Below, in pieces: positions 25,667 to 34,286 of a stretch of 64,000 bases of DNA. The stretch's first letter is position 1. Each line of letters opens with the position of its first letter. The stretch comes from Bacteroidota bacterium (GTDB lineage Bacteria; Bacteroidota; Bacteroidia; 2-12-FULL-35-15). The translations under genes were made by a program, and so were the position numbers. The stretch spans positions 62,001 to 126,000 of the forward strand of contig CANFRC010000001.1 in the NCBI GenBank assembly GCA_947449315.1, in the 5' to 3' direction. The notes below the pieces were generated by a model. That model saw nothing but the letters and a program-made list of their open reading frames with translations, was not told where the DNA came from and did no database searches.

Positions 25667-26551
25667 TCAATTTGTTTTTTCAACAGGTCGTTTGTGTTTC
25701 CAACGTTTATGTGTCCACAGCCAATATTGTGGATTTTCTTTGATGTCTTTTTCCAGCATCTGCGTTACCTTTTCAGTAATTTCTCCATATGCAGTTTCTA
25801 GTGGTTTGTCAGTTACATCAAAAAATTCAAAACTGTAATAGCCTCTTTTTTCTTTGTTAATTCTGCAATATACAATAGGATAATTATAGTCTTTGGCAAA
25901 TTTTTCTGTCCCGAATAACACGCCTGTTTCCTGATTTAAAAAGGTGGTCCAGTAGCAACTCTTAGGGTTAGATGGGGATTGATCGATAGCAAAAATAGTG
26001 GCCGTAATATCCTTTATGTGTTCATCAAAATAATATTTCACTTTTCTGGATGAGATCATAAGTAACCCGTATTTACTTCGTGTTTTGCGCATTTTTTCAT
26101 CGAAATACTTATTGCTTAAGGGGGTGTAGATTCCTATAGTATCATGTTTTATAATTGCATCAATAGCGACTGCAAATATCTCCCAGTTGTTATAATGACC
26201 TCCTGCAATGATCACGCTTCGTTTCTGTTCGAAATATTTATTTATTGCTTCCGGATTTTTGCACGTAACATGCTTTAAAACTTGTTTATTTGAAATAGTG
26301 AATGTTTTTAGACTTTCTACAACCAGATCGCAGAAATGTCGGTAAAATTTTTTGCAGATATCTTTTTGCTCTTTTTCAGTCTTTTCAGGAAATGATCGTC
26401 TGATATTATCGACAACCACCTTTTTTCTATATCCAAAAATAACAAATATCATAAAATATAAAAAATTGGAAACCCCATATAGTAAAGGGAATGGGAGCAG
26501 AGAGATGGGTATGATAATCAGGTAATAAAGCAAAAAGTTAATTATATTCAT
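25667..26551 (-). CDS. LpxL/HtrB-type lysophospholipid (lipid A) acyltransferase
   Basis: 294 residues. There is an N-terminal membrane anchor (about 1-35), then the HX4E acyltransferase motif HYNNWE near residue 119. Conserved RR/KxKY and the late NPQYWLWTHKRWKH segment are typical of LpxL/LpxM. The family adds secondary acyl chains to Kdo2-lipid IVA at the inner membrane. Acyl-chain preference is not readable from sequence. Transcribed with the cytochrome and rarA genes downstream. Confidence 0.93.
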   Translation of the reverse strand: MNIINFLLYYLIIIPISLLPFPLLYGVSNFLYFMIFVIFGYRKKVVVDNIRRSFPEKTEKEQKDICKKFYRHFCDLVVESLKTFTISNKQVLKHVTCKNPEAINKYFEQKRSVIIAGGHYNNWEIFAVAIDAIIKHDTIGIYTPLSNKYFDEKMRKTRSKYGLLMISSRKVKYYFDEHIKDITATIFAIDQSPSNPKSCYWTTFLNQETGVLFGTEKFAKDYNYPIVYCRINKEKRGYYSFEFFDVTDKPLETAYGEITEKVTQMLEKDIKENPQYWLWTHKRWKHKRPVEKTN

Positions 26552-26733
26552 AAATGGGTCAAAGTTTTACTCCGTGTAAAAAATGCTATAAACAACTCGT
26601 TATTTTCTCAGAAATATTTTTTAAAAACAAAGATAAAGCATAGTTTTACAAAAATCTATTTAAATTTTGGCAAAAAAAGGATTGTTTCAAACAACAGGTA
26701 GATAAATAATTTACAACTAAAAATATCAACAAT

Positions 26734-27198
26734 ATGAAAAAGTCAACTATTTCGAAATTACCATTGTTAACCTTGTTTATAGGTTTGTTTTTTATAGCTC
26801 CTTCCTTCGCTCAAAAATCGAAAGGTGAAAAGAACAAGTTTATTGAAGGTAAAAATTATGATGTTCAATTTTATGAGCTCAAAGCAACCGGTAGAGGTAA
26901 AGCAATAAAAAGTTTGGTGTTCATCAAAGGTGGAAAAATTGAAGGCGATCTGATGTATGAAAAATTAGGAATGGATCCGATTGCTTACCGCGTAACATTG
27001 GATTCAACCTTTACCGAAGATGATGCTGAAAGCCGAATAGTTTCTATAGAGGCGAAATCATCAAAAGATAAAAGTGATTTTGAATGGGAAGCAACCATTA
27101 CAAATTTTGATATTGAAGGAACAGTTACTCAATCAAAAAATGGAGTACAAAAGAAGAAATATGAATTTTCCGGTTCAGTAAAAAGAAAAAAGAAATAG
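26734..27198 (+). CDS. Small secreted protein, paralogue of the 43.5 kb protein
   Basis: 154 residues with a signal peptide ending near FAQ27. The mature protein is strand-rich, with an F-x-WE-x-TI core near 118, then IEGT and a YxFxGS(V)K(R)KKK tail. The 153-residue protein at 43539 shares the same landmarks (FSWEGTIEG, ISGT, YTFTGSQKNKKK) and a similar N-terminal (D/E)G+xYxIxLxE pattern. The two are therefore likely paralogues with a lipocalin-like barrel. The function is unknown. The next gene encodes a scramblase-like protein. Confidence 0.7.
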   Translation: MKKSTISKLPLLTLFIGLFFIAPSFAQKSKGEKNKFIEGKNYDVQFYELKATGRGKAIKSLVFIKGGKIEGDLMYEKLGMDPIAYRVTLDSTFTEDDAESRIVSIEAKSSKDKSDFEWEATITNFDIEGTVTQSKNGVQKKKYEFSGSVKRKKK

Positions 27199-27225
27199 TT
27201 TCATTTGTATTATTACCCATAGCTC

Positions 27226-27813
27226 ATGAATAGTATACTAAAAAGAAATTTATATTTTATCAAAGAGCATATTGGTATTTTTAAGGCGGCAAACAATTTC
27301 GATATTTTTGACCCCGAAACCAATGAAATTATCCTTAATTGCAGAGAAAACAATTTAGGTTTTTTTACGAAAATACTTCGTTTCTCAGATTATAAAAGAA
27401 TGACTCCTTTTTGTCTGGAAATTACTACACTAGATGGAGCTAAGGTTTTAACAGTAAAGAGGGGTGTGTCAATTTTTCTTTCAACTGTTGAAGTTCTTGA
27501 TGAAAACGATGTTGTTGTTGGTTATTTCAAACAGAAATTTTTCTCTATTGGTGGGAAATTCAATGTGTTGAATTCAAACAATGAAGTAATTAGCGTGTTA
27601 AAAGGAAAATGGACCAGCTGGGATTTCAAGTTTGTAAACAATGAGAATGAGTATGCTCACGTTTCTAAAAAATGGGCAGGAATTGGTAAAGAACTGTTTA
27701 CTTCTGCTGATAATTATATGTTAGAGATATTTAACAATGTAGGTCCGAATGATCCTATGAGAATACTAATATTGGCGGCGGTTCTTTCAATTGATATGGT
27801 ATTGAAAGAGTAA
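27226..27813 (+). CDS. Phospholipid scramblase/LURP-one-like protein
   Basis: 195 residues. The Tubby/LOR-like fold is suggested by paired strands: NNFDIFDPETNEIILNCREN, then VLDENDVVVGYFKQKFFSIGGKFNVLNSNNEV, then WDFKF. A hydrophobic C-terminal helix (RILILAAVLSID) follows. Relatives are the phospholipid scramblase and LURP-one families; the bacterial members have no proven activity. It lies 27 bases after the small secreted protein. It converges with smpB with a 2-base gap. Confidence 0.72.
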   Translation: MNSILKRNLYFIKEHIGIFKAANNFDIFDPETNEIILNCRENNLGFFTKILRFSDYKRMTPFCLEITTLDGAKVLTVKRGVSIFLSTVEVLDENDVVVGYFKQKFFSIGGKFNVLNSNNEVISVLKGKWTSWDFKFVNNENEYAHVSKKWAGIGKELFTSADNYMLEIFNNVGPNDPMRILILAAVLSIDMVLKE

Positions 27814-27815
27814 AA

Positions 27816-28268
27816 CTATTTCAATTTTCGGCTCATTTCTCTTTCCGTATCACGTTTCTTAATGTCATCTCGCTTATCGAAGGTTTTCTTCCCTTTTGCT
27901 AATGCTATTTCCAGCTTTGCAAATCCTTTATCATTAATGAATAAACGAAGTGGAATAATAGTCAATCCCTGATCTTTCAATTTCCCCTGCAGTTTATTGA
28001 GCTCTTGCCTGTTCAGCAATAATTTGCGGTCCCTTTTTTCTGGGACATTGTTATAAGTGCCATTAAAATAGGGTGAAACATTCATGTTTCGAATAAATAA
28101 TTCGTCACGAAGAAATACACAAAAAGCATCACTAATATTCGCTTTCCCTTCACGTATCGATTTTATTTCGGTTCCAGTTAGTTGGATTCCTGCCAGGTAT
28201 TTATCAATAAAAGCATATTCATAAGATGCTTGTCTGTTCTTTATATTGATATTGTTTTCGATGCTCAT
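27816..28268 (-). CDS. smpB: SsrA-binding protein SmpB
   Basis: 150 residues, full length. It contains the OB-fold signature L(A)GIQLTGTEIKSIREGKANI near residues 27-47 and the C-terminal basic tail KRDDIKKRDTEREMSRKLK. It binds tmRNA and enters the empty decoding centre in trans-translation. The ssrA gene itself is not in the window. A TATCTTTG box lies only 7 bases before the ATG, so the mRNA should be practically leaderless. Confidence 0.96.
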   Translation of the reverse strand: MSIENNINIKNRQASYEYAFIDKYLAGIQLTGTEIKSIREGKANISDAFCVFLRDELFIRNMNVSPYFNGTYNNVPEKRDRKLLLNRQELNKLQGKLKDQGLTIIPLRLFINDKGFAKLEIALAKGKKTFDKRDDIKKRDTEREMSRKLK

Positions 28269-28275
28269 GCGTATG

Positions 28276-28283
28276 CAAAGATA
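28276..28283 (-). promoter_or_regulatory. -7 box of smpB, adjacent to the start codon
   Basis: Minus-strand TATCTTTG, an exact TAnnTTTG match, ends 7 bases before the ATG at 28268. A TTGG lies upstream at 28308-28305 but with 22-base spacing. The predicted leader is 0-5 bases. Confidence 0.55.
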
Positions 28284-28329
28284 GTAAACGCCTCTTCATC
28301 TCAGCCAATGGAAGAATAAAAAACAAATA

Positions 28330-30207
28330 TTATTTGACGATCAGAACAGGTACTTTTACATTGTGGCGAACAGCATCTAATGTGGTACCCAATAACATAT
28401 CTTTAAACGCGCGATGTCCGTGTGCACCCATCACTAAAAGGTCGCAATCGCAATTATTGACAATCTCGGGAATACTTTTCTTCGGATTTCCAAAACCTAT
28501 TTTAGTAAAAATCTTAAATCCTTTCAATTCTAGATCCGATTTATATTTTTCCAGATTGATCTTGTCGGATATTGTTTCTAGGTCATCAATTTCTTGTCCC
28601 ATCATTCGAGCACCGGCAGTTTCTACAATGTGGATCAGAATATATTCAGCTGTGTTCCCTCCTTGAGAGAAGGCATTGCTGATGGCTTTACTATCGCTAT
28701 TGCTAAAATCAACTGTAATCGCAATCCGTTTATATTTTTTTGTAGCAGTAATGGTAAGGTCTTCCGGTAAACCATCCGGAACTGCATGTTCTTTCCTTTT
28801 TACTTTTTTCAGGATCGGTGCAAAGGTGATATAAAGCAATAATAGAGCAGCACCAGATACGATAGGTAAGATTGTAACGTAATAAATTAACGGATTTTTA
28901 GAAGCAGAAATCCATTCTTTTAATGTATCGTATACCAACTTAGCATTTAAGGAAACAATAATAAAAGCGACTGTCCAAGCGATGATTTTGATCCAGGTTT
29001 TGTTTGCAAATTCCCCCATATGCTTTTTATCGCTGGTTAAATGAATGAGCGGAATGATTGCGAAGCCTAATTGTAAACTTAAAATAACCTGACTTAAAAT
29101 AAGAAGTTCTCCCGTCGCGCCTTCACCTAATATGTAAATGGTAATAAACGCAGGTATGATTGCAATCATACGTGTTATTAATCTTCTGAGCCACGCCTGC
29201 ATCCTCAAATTTAAATAGCCTTCCATAACAATTTGTCCAGATAAGGTTCCTGTTAGTGTTGAACTTTGTCCGGCAGCTATCAGTGCTATTGCAAATAAAA
29301 TAGGAGCGAAGCTGTTTCCTAATATCCCATTTAAAAGACGGTGTGCTTCCTGGATCTCTGTAACACCGGTATTTCCAGTTGTAAAAAAGGCTGCTGCAGC
29401 AAGTATCATTATGGCGGCGTTTACAAAAAAAGCCATGTTGAGGGCTACAAATGTATCAATGAAATTAAATTTGATTGCTTCTTTAATCCCTTTGGATGAA
29501 CGTTCAATTTTTCTGGTCTGAACCAAAGAGGAATGCAAATACAAATTGTGAGGCATAACGGTAGCACCAATAATTCCAATAGCAATATAAAGTGCTTGCT
29601 TATTAGGTATAGAAGGCAAGAAACCTTTTACGAATGCTGCACCATTTGGTTTTGCAAAAAACAATTCAGTTATAAAAGCTAATCCGATAGTGGCGATAAG
29701 CGCTAAGATGAGTGCTTCCATTTTACGGATACCATGCTTTTGTAAAACCAATATCAGTAAGGTGTCGGCAACAGTTATGGATACCCCGACCAAAAGCGGA
29801 ATGTGAAATAACAGCTGAAGTCCAATTGCCATTCCTATTACTTCTGCAAGGTCACATGCAGCAATTGCAATTTCTGCCAACAACCAATTGAAAAAATTAA
29901 TTAGCGGATGGTAAGCCGTTCTGGAGGCTTGGGCTAGATCTAATCCTCTTACCAAACCCAACCGAGCACTTAAACTTTGTAAAAGTAAAGCCATCAAATT
30001 ACTCATCAACAAAACCCAAATCAGCGTATAGCCAAACTTGCTCCCTCCTGCAATATCCGTAGCCCAATTGCCTGGATCCATATAACCAACACTAACTAAG
30101 TATGCCGGACCAATAAACGCAAAAAGTTTCTTCCAGAATCCTGATTTTGTGGTCGTATCAATACTTGCATTGACATCTGATAATGATTTCTCTGAGTTTA
30201 ACCGCAT
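28330..30207 (-). CDS. mntH: NRAMP manganese transporter fused to a universal stress domain
   Basis: 625 residues. Residues about 25-465 form an NRAMP/MntH transporter with eleven or so helices; DPGNW at 44-48 and MPHN in the sixth helix region are the metal-binding motifs. After a charged linker (KRKEHAVPDGLPEDL), residues about 480-625 form a UspA domain. This has the ATP-binding G-2x-G-9x-G(S/T) pattern at Gly594, Gly597 and Gly607 (GAHGHRAFKDMLLGTT). MntH imports Mn2+ (and Fe2+) with protons; the cytoplasmic USP domain may sense nucleotide or stress. It overlaps the end of mntR by 10 bases, so the pair is an operon controlled by MntR. Confidence 0.93.
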   Translation of the reverse strand: MRLNSEKSLSDVNASIDTTTKSGFWKKLFAFIGPAYLVSVGYMDPGNWATDIAGGSKFGYTLIWVLLMSNLMALLLQSLSARLGLVRGLDLAQASRTAYHPLINFFNWLLAEIAIAACDLAEVIGMAIGLQLLFHIPLLVGVSITVADTLLILVLQKHGIRKMEALILALIATIGLAFITELFFAKPNGAAFVKGFLPSIPNKQALYIAIGIIGATVMPHNLYLHSSLVQTRKIERSSKGIKEAIKFNFIDTFVALNMAFFVNAAIMILAAAAFFTTGNTGVTEIQEAHRLLNGILGNSFAPILFAIALIAAGQSSTLTGTLSGQIVMEGYLNLRMQAWLRRLITRMIAIIPAFITIYILGEGATGELLILSQVILSLQLGFAIIPLIHLTSDKKHMGEFANKTWIKIIAWTVAFIIVSLNAKLVYDTLKEWISASKNPLIYYVTILPIVSGAALLLLYITFAPILKKVKRKEHAVPDGLPEDLTITATKKYKRIAITVDFSNSDSKAISNAFSQGGNTAEYILIHIVETAGARMMGQEIDDLETISDKINLEKYKSDLELKGFKIFTKIGFGNPKKSIPEIVNNCDCDLLVMGAHGHRAFKDMLLGTTLDAVRHNVKVPVLIVK

Positions 30208-30869
30208 TTTATTTTTTTTATGGCTAAAATATTTTTTGCTGCCTCGTTGCTAATGAAAATGGGTGTGTTTTTATTTATTATTATTTGCAGCGACTTATCA
30301 AATTCTACCATGTTTTTTATTTTGATCTCTTTACCCAAAGCAATTCCTACCTTGTCTAAATATTGCAGAAATGCTGCAGAATGGTCAACAACACCTGTCA
30401 TTATCAATACATCGTTTTGTTTGAAAACGGAAACAGGTTTTGATTTTTGAATTTGAAATTTTCCATTTTTATCTGGTATCGGATCACCATGTGGGTCTAC
30501 CTTAGGATAGTTAAGGAATTTATCTATTTGGCTAATCAGCTTCTCGGAATTTATATGTTCGAGTTCTTCCGCTACATCATGAACCTCATCCCATTTGAAA
30601 TCAAGTTTTTCTACCAAAAACATTTCCCATAAACGATGTTTTCTGATGATATTTAAGGCAACTTTTTCACCTTTGGAAGTAAGTGAAACACCTTGATACT
30701 TCCGATAATTTATTAATTTTTTATCGGAAAGTTTTTTGAGCATATCGGTCACAGATGCAGCTTTCGTTTTTACTCGGTCTGCAATGGCGTTAGTGGTAAC
30801 TCCATCTCCATCTTGTTCAATAAGTTTGAAGATTGCTTTTAGGTAGTTTTCTTCTGTAAAAGAATGCAT
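30198..30869 (-). CDS. mntR: DtxR/MntR-family metal-dependent repressor
   Basis: 223 residues, the long DtxR form. The N-terminal winged helix (1-70) carries TNAIADRVKTKAASVTDMLKKL. The metal-binding and dimerisation domain (about 75-140) has HRLWE, EELEH and DPHGDPIP. A C-terminal FeoA/SH3-like domain (about 150-223) follows. Position directly before mntH with a 10-base overlap supports Mn2+ (or Fe2+) sensing. A palindrome in its own promoter indicates autoregulation. Confidence 0.93.
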   Translation of the reverse strand: MHSFTEENYLKAIFKLIEQDGDGVTTNAIADRVKTKAASVTDMLKKLSDKKLINYRKYQGVSLTSKGEKVALNIIRKHRLWEMFLVEKLDFKWDEVHDVAEELEHINSEKLISQIDKFLNYPKVDPHGDPIPDKNGKFQIQKSKPVSVFKQNDVLIMTGVVDHSAAFLQYLDKVGIALGKEIKIKNMVEFDKSLQIIINKNTPIFISNEAAKNILAIKKIKCG

Positions 30870-30887
30870 CTTGTATTTGTTTTAAGA

Positions 30888-30895
30888 CAAATATA
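30888..30895 (-). promoter_or_regulatory. -7 box of mntR-mntH
   Basis: Minus-strand TATATTTG, an exact match, 18 bases before the ATG at 30869. The operator lies just upstream, between this box and the expected -33 position. Confidence 0.6.
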
Positions 30896-30902
30896 AATAA
30901 TA

Positions 30903-30920
30903 TTTTAGACTAATCTAAAA
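30903..30920 (-). promoter_or_regulatory. Likely MntR operator
   Basis: TTTTAGA and TCTAAAA form perfect 7-base arms around a 4-base centre (CTAA). It spans the space between the -33 and -7 regions of mntR, a classical repressor position. The size and arms fit DtxR/MntR-family boxes. Confidence 0.65.
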
Positions 30921-31230
30921 ATATGAGCATATTTTTTATAGAAAAAAATTGGTTTAAGCGAGCAAAATGTAAGGCCTCTTATGATTCTATCCTTGTTGAA
31001 CTACATTGTTTTGTTTATACCTTTTTTTTTCATAATTTAACCTTTTGAATCCCTATCATTAAAAATTAAGAAGTATACGATGGAGATTTTGCTGTAGGCG
31101 AAAAGAATTTTTTTATGAATGGCTCTGTTATTTCGCCTGGGGCTTATTTCATTTCAATACAAACATGAGAGGGACGATTAACGCAGCAATTAATGATTCA
31201 ATAATAACTGAAAAATAAAAAATCGAAAAT

Positions 31231-32298
31231 ATGAAATTAAGAACATTTTTATGCCTGCCAATCATTGCGATGTCTTTATTCAGTTTTTCACAAAGTCTAC
31301 CTGTGATTATTCAAAACGGTACCACAAAATTAGCCGCAGGAGATAATCAGGGAGCTGAGCTAGATTTTGCCAATGCAATTCGCTTGAATGATGCTGTAAC
31401 AAACACTTATCTAGACAAGTTAAAAAAATACGGAAGCTTCAATGAGTATCAGAAATCAGTTTCTGACATGCCGGATGGTTTTGTTTACAATCATGATTAT
31501 GCCATACCATATTACAAACATGGTATGGCATTGGAAGCACTAGGGAAACAAGAAGAAGCGTTGTTGGATTTCGATAAAGCAATAACAATTGATCCCAAAT
31601 ATGCTGATGCCTTGTGTGAAAGAGGCATTGTTTTAATCTCAAAAGAACAAGAAGAAAAAGGGTGTATCGACCTAAGAAAAGCCAAAAAATTAGGTAGCGC
31701 AAAAGCGAACGATCTATATGAAAAAAATGCTTGTTCGAGAATGAGTGTATTGTTTATTACTTCAGGAAATACAAAGTTGGATGATAAAGATTACGCTGGC
31801 GCATTGTCCGATTATACCTATGCTATTCAACTAAATTCTGATTCTATAGAACCTTTCATAAAGCGAGCGCAATGTAATTTGCTTTTAAAAAACTACGACA
31901 AAGCCATAAACGATTATAATAAAGCAATAAAAATCAATCTTGATACTGTTCAAATTCTTTTTTTGAGAGGATTGGTTTATAACGCATCAAGTAATTATAA
32001 ATTAGCCTTTGCTGATTTTTCTCACGTATTAAGATTGAGTCCGAATTATTATGAAGCCTATATGCAAAGAGCTACAGCTTGCGAAGGAATGGAAAACTAT
32101 AAATCGGCAGCGTATGATTATGGACAAGCCATTCGTGTCAAACCAAAAGATGGATTGGCATATTATAAAAGAGGCATGGCCAATCAAGATGCAAAAGATA
32201 ACAGTGCTTGTAAAGACTTTAAGATCGCCGCTTCTCTAGGCAATGAAGATGCGAAGTCGTTGGCAGAGAATTGTGGGACTCCGCCGCCTAAAAAATAA
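31231..32298 (+). CDS. Secreted TPR-repeat protein
   Basis: 355 residues with a signal peptide (1-20, ending FSQS). At least six tetratricopeptide units follow at about 20-55, 90-125, 175-210, 211-245, 246-280 and 281-315, with landmarks such as ALLDFDKAITIDPKYADAL and KAINDYNKAIKINL. CxDLRKAKKLG near 148 resembles Sel1/TPR linkers. It is a scaffold for protein-protein contacts in the envelope, of unknown partner. A perfect terminator follows. Confidence 0.85.
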   Translation: MKLRTFLCLPIIAMSLFSFSQSLPVIIQNGTTKLAAGDNQGAELDFANAIRLNDAVTNTYLDKLKKYGSFNEYQKSVSDMPDGFVYNHDYAIPYYKHGMALEALGKQEEALLDFDKAITIDPKYADALCERGIVLISKEQEEKGCIDLRKAKKLGSAKANDLYEKNACSRMSVLFITSGNTKLDDKDYAGALSDYTYAIQLNSDSIEPFIKRAQCNLLLKNYDKAINDYNKAIKINLDTVQILFLRGLVYNASSNYKLAFADFSHVLRLSPNYYEAYMQRATACEGMENYKSAAYDYGQAIRVKPKDGLAYYKRGMANQDAKDNSACKDFKIAASLGNEDAKSLAENCGTPPPKK

Positions 32299-32324
32299 GG
32301 TGATCACCTAATTAAAAAATATGC

Positions 32325-32355
32325 AAAGGCTTGATAAATATATCAAGCCTTTTTG
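32325..32355 (+). terminator. Terminator after the TPR gene
   Basis: AAAGGCTTGATA at 32325-32336 pairs perfectly with TATCAAGCCTTT at 32341-32352 over a 4-base loop, followed by T. The in-frame ATG at 32321 before it is therefore not the pyrD start. Confidence 0.9.
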
Positions 32356-32367
32356 CTTTTTTTATTC

Positions 32368-32375
32368 TAATTTTG
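32368..32375 (+). promoter_or_regulatory. -7 box of pyrD
   Basis: TAATTTTG matches TAnnTTTG and ends 17 bases before the ATG at 32393. It rules out upstream starts at 32321 and 32378. Confidence 0.5.
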
Positions 32376-32392
32376 TGATGAAATATTCAGTT

Positions 32393-33430
32393 ATGTATAA
32401 ATTAATTATTAAGCCACTTTTCTTTCTGTTTCAACCCGAAACAATTCATCATATCGTTTTTAAAACAATAAAGTTCCTTTGTAAAATCCCCGGGGTTTCT
32501 GCCATCATTAAGAACTTTTATGTGGTAAATGATAAGCGCCTGGAAAGGAAACTATTCGGTTTAACATTTCCAAATCCTGTTGGCTTAGCTGCTGGATTCG
32601 ATAAAGATGCTAAGCTCTTTGATGAGCTAGGATATTACGGTTTTGGATTCATAGAAATAGGAACATTAACGCCAAAAGCACAACCAGGTAATGAAGCTCC
32701 TCGCATGTTCCGGTTGCCCGAAGACGAGGCTTTGATTAACAGAATGGGGTTTAACAATGGTGGAGTAAATGCAGCGGTAGAACGACTAAAAAAACGCAAA
32801 ACAAAAATCATCATAGGTGGAAACATTGGTAAAAATAAAGTAACACCCAATGAAGATGCTGTGACAGATTATGAAAAATGTTTTGAAGCACTTTTTGATT
32901 ATGTGGATTACTTTGTTGTAAATGTAAGTTCGCCCAATACTCCAAATTTACGAGCTTTACAGGATAAAGAACCGCTTACAAAATTGTTGAGCAGAATGAA
33001 AGAGTTGAATTCCTTAAAGAAGAATCCGAAATCGATTTTACTGAAAATTGCTCCAGATCTTACGAACGAACAATTAGATGACATTATAGAGATTGTTCAA
33101 AATACCAAAATCGATGGTGTTATTGCAACAAACACTACCATCGACAGAAGTAATTTAAAAACAAATAAGCATGAAGTTGACAATAAAGGTGCTGGTGGAT
33201 TAAGTGGGAAGCCTTTGACAAAACGCTCGCTAGAAGTAGTGAAATACTTAAGTGAAAAATCAAATAAATCATTCCCTATTATTGGTGTTGGTGGAATTCA
33301 TACGGGTAAGGATGCTTTTGAAATGCTAAATGCTGGCGCCAGTTTAGTTCAGGTCTATACCGGTTTTATTTATGAAGGACCAGCCATTGTGAAAAGAATA
33401 AATAAAGAGCTTTTAAAAATGTCTAACTAG
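32393..33430 (+). CDS. pyrD: Dihydroorotate dehydrogenase (quinone, class 2)
   Basis: 345 residues from the ATG at 32393 ([13 protein letters not shown]). The hydrophobic N-terminal extension (residues 1-40) marks the membrane-associated, quinone-using class 2. FMN and substrate motifs are present: [36 protein letters not shown] with the catalytic Ser, and [16 protein letters not shown]. It oxidises dihydroorotate in the fourth step of pyrimidine synthesis. The next gene follows after 6 bases. Confidence 0.95.
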   Translation: MYKLIIKPLFFLFQPETIHHIVFKTIKFLCKIPGVSAIIKNFYVVNDKRLERKLFGLTFPNPVGLAAGFDKDAKLFDELGYYGFGFIEIGTLTPKAQPGNEAPRMFRLPEDEALINRMGFNNGGVNAAVERLKKRKTKIIIGGNIGKNKVTPNEDAVTDYEKCFEALFDYVDYFVVNVSSPNTPNLRALQDKEPLTKLLSRMKELNSLKKNPKSILLKIAPDLTNEQLDDIIEIVQNTKIDGVIATNTTIDRSNLKTNKHEVDNKGAGGLSGKPLTKRSLEVVKYLSEKSNKSFPIIGVGGIHTGKDAFEMLNAGASLVQVYTGFIYEGPAIVKRINKELLKMSN

Positions 33431-33436
33431 ATTCAG

Positions 33437-34285
33437 ATGAAAATAATTGAATGCCCACGTGACGCCATGCAAGGTATTCACGATTTTATTCCAACAGACA
33501 AAAAAGTAGCATATATCAATTCTATCTTGAAGGTAGGATTTGATACTGTAGATTTTGGAAGTTTCGTTTCTCCTAAAGCGATTCCTCAAATGCGTGATAC
33601 TGCTCAGGTGTTAGAACAACTTGATCTGAGTTCAACAAAATCTAAGTTGTTATCAATAATAGCGAATGTTCGCGGAGCGCAAGATGCTGTCGAATTTGAA
33701 GAGATATCATATTTAGGTTTTCCGTTTTCCATCTCAGAAACATTTCAGCAACGTAATACCAATTCATCCATTGCTGAATCATTAGCCAGAGTGGAAGAAA
33801 TTAATGATTTGTGTGTCAGAAATAAAAAAGAATTGGTTGTATATGTTTCTATGGCTTTTGGTAATCCTTATGGTGATGAATGGAGCAGTGATGTAGCGAT
33901 GTTGTGGACAAAGCGATTGGCACAAATGGGAATTAAAATCATTGCTTTATCAGATACGATTGGTGTTTCCAATCCTCAAAATATTTCTTATTTATTTTCT
34001 AAATTGATCCCTGAATTTCCCGGCGTAGAAATAGGTGCTCATTTGCATACAACACCCGACACATGGGAAGAGAAAATACACGCAGCCTATACTTCAGGAT
34101 GTCGCAGGTTTGATAGTGCTATTAAAGGTTATGGAGGCTGCCCGATGGCAACAGATAAGTTAACAGGTAATATGCCTACCGAAAATTTAATACACTATTT
34201 TAAAAAATATAATATTGTTTCGGGTCTCGATGAAAAATCTTTCGTAGATGCAATGCAATTATCTGCTAACACATTCCCTTTTTAG
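33437..34285 (+). CDS. Hydroxymethylglutaryl-CoA lyase
   Basis: 282-residue TIM-barrel enzyme of the HMGL family. The PRDAMQG strand carries the metal-binding Asp. HLH (GAHLHTTPDTW) supplies two metal His ligands. The signature GYGGCPMA contains the catalytic Cys, and GNMPTENL supplies the Asn ligand and Glu. It cleaves HMG-CoA to acetoacetate and acetyl-CoA in leucine breakdown. The PRDG motif is PRDA here. It sits between pyrD (6-base gap) and the DUF4442 gene (1-base gap), all cotranscribed. Confidence 0.9.
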   Translation: MKIIECPRDAMQGIHDFIPTDKKVAYINSILKVGFDTVDFGSFVSPKAIPQMRDTAQVLEQLDLSSTKSKLLSIIANVRGAQDAVEFEEISYLGFPFSISETFQQRNTNSSIAESLARVEEINDLCVRNKKELVVYVSMAFGNPYGDEWSSDVAMLWTKRLAQMGIKIIALSDTIGVSNPQNISYLFSKLIPEFPGVEIGAHLHTTPDTWEEKIHAAYTSGCRRFDSAIKGYGGCPMATDKLTGNMPTENLIHYFKKYNIVSGLDEKSFVDAMQLSANTFPF

Positions 34286-34286
34286 A

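Larger units (their letters stand above)
30870..31230. other. Intergenic region between mntR and the TPR gene
   Basis: 361 bases. The left part is the mntR promoter with its operator. The middle holds an inverted repeat, AGGCGAAA at 31096-31103 with TTTCGCCT at 31131-31138 and a 27-base loop, function unknown. I find no TAnnTTTG promoter for the plus-strand TPR gene and no open reading frame of note. Confidence 0.45.

Noticed and set aside
31096-31138. Inverted repeat AGGCGAAA/TTTCGCCT before the TPR gene as an operator or terminator
   Set aside because: The 27-base loop is too long for a typical operator or intrinsic terminator, and no T run follows. It is recorded only in the intergenic note.
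32321-32392. ATG at 32321 as the pyrD start
   Set aside because: It precedes the terminator of the TPR gene and the pyrD -7 box; the ATG at 32393 fits the class 2 N-terminus.
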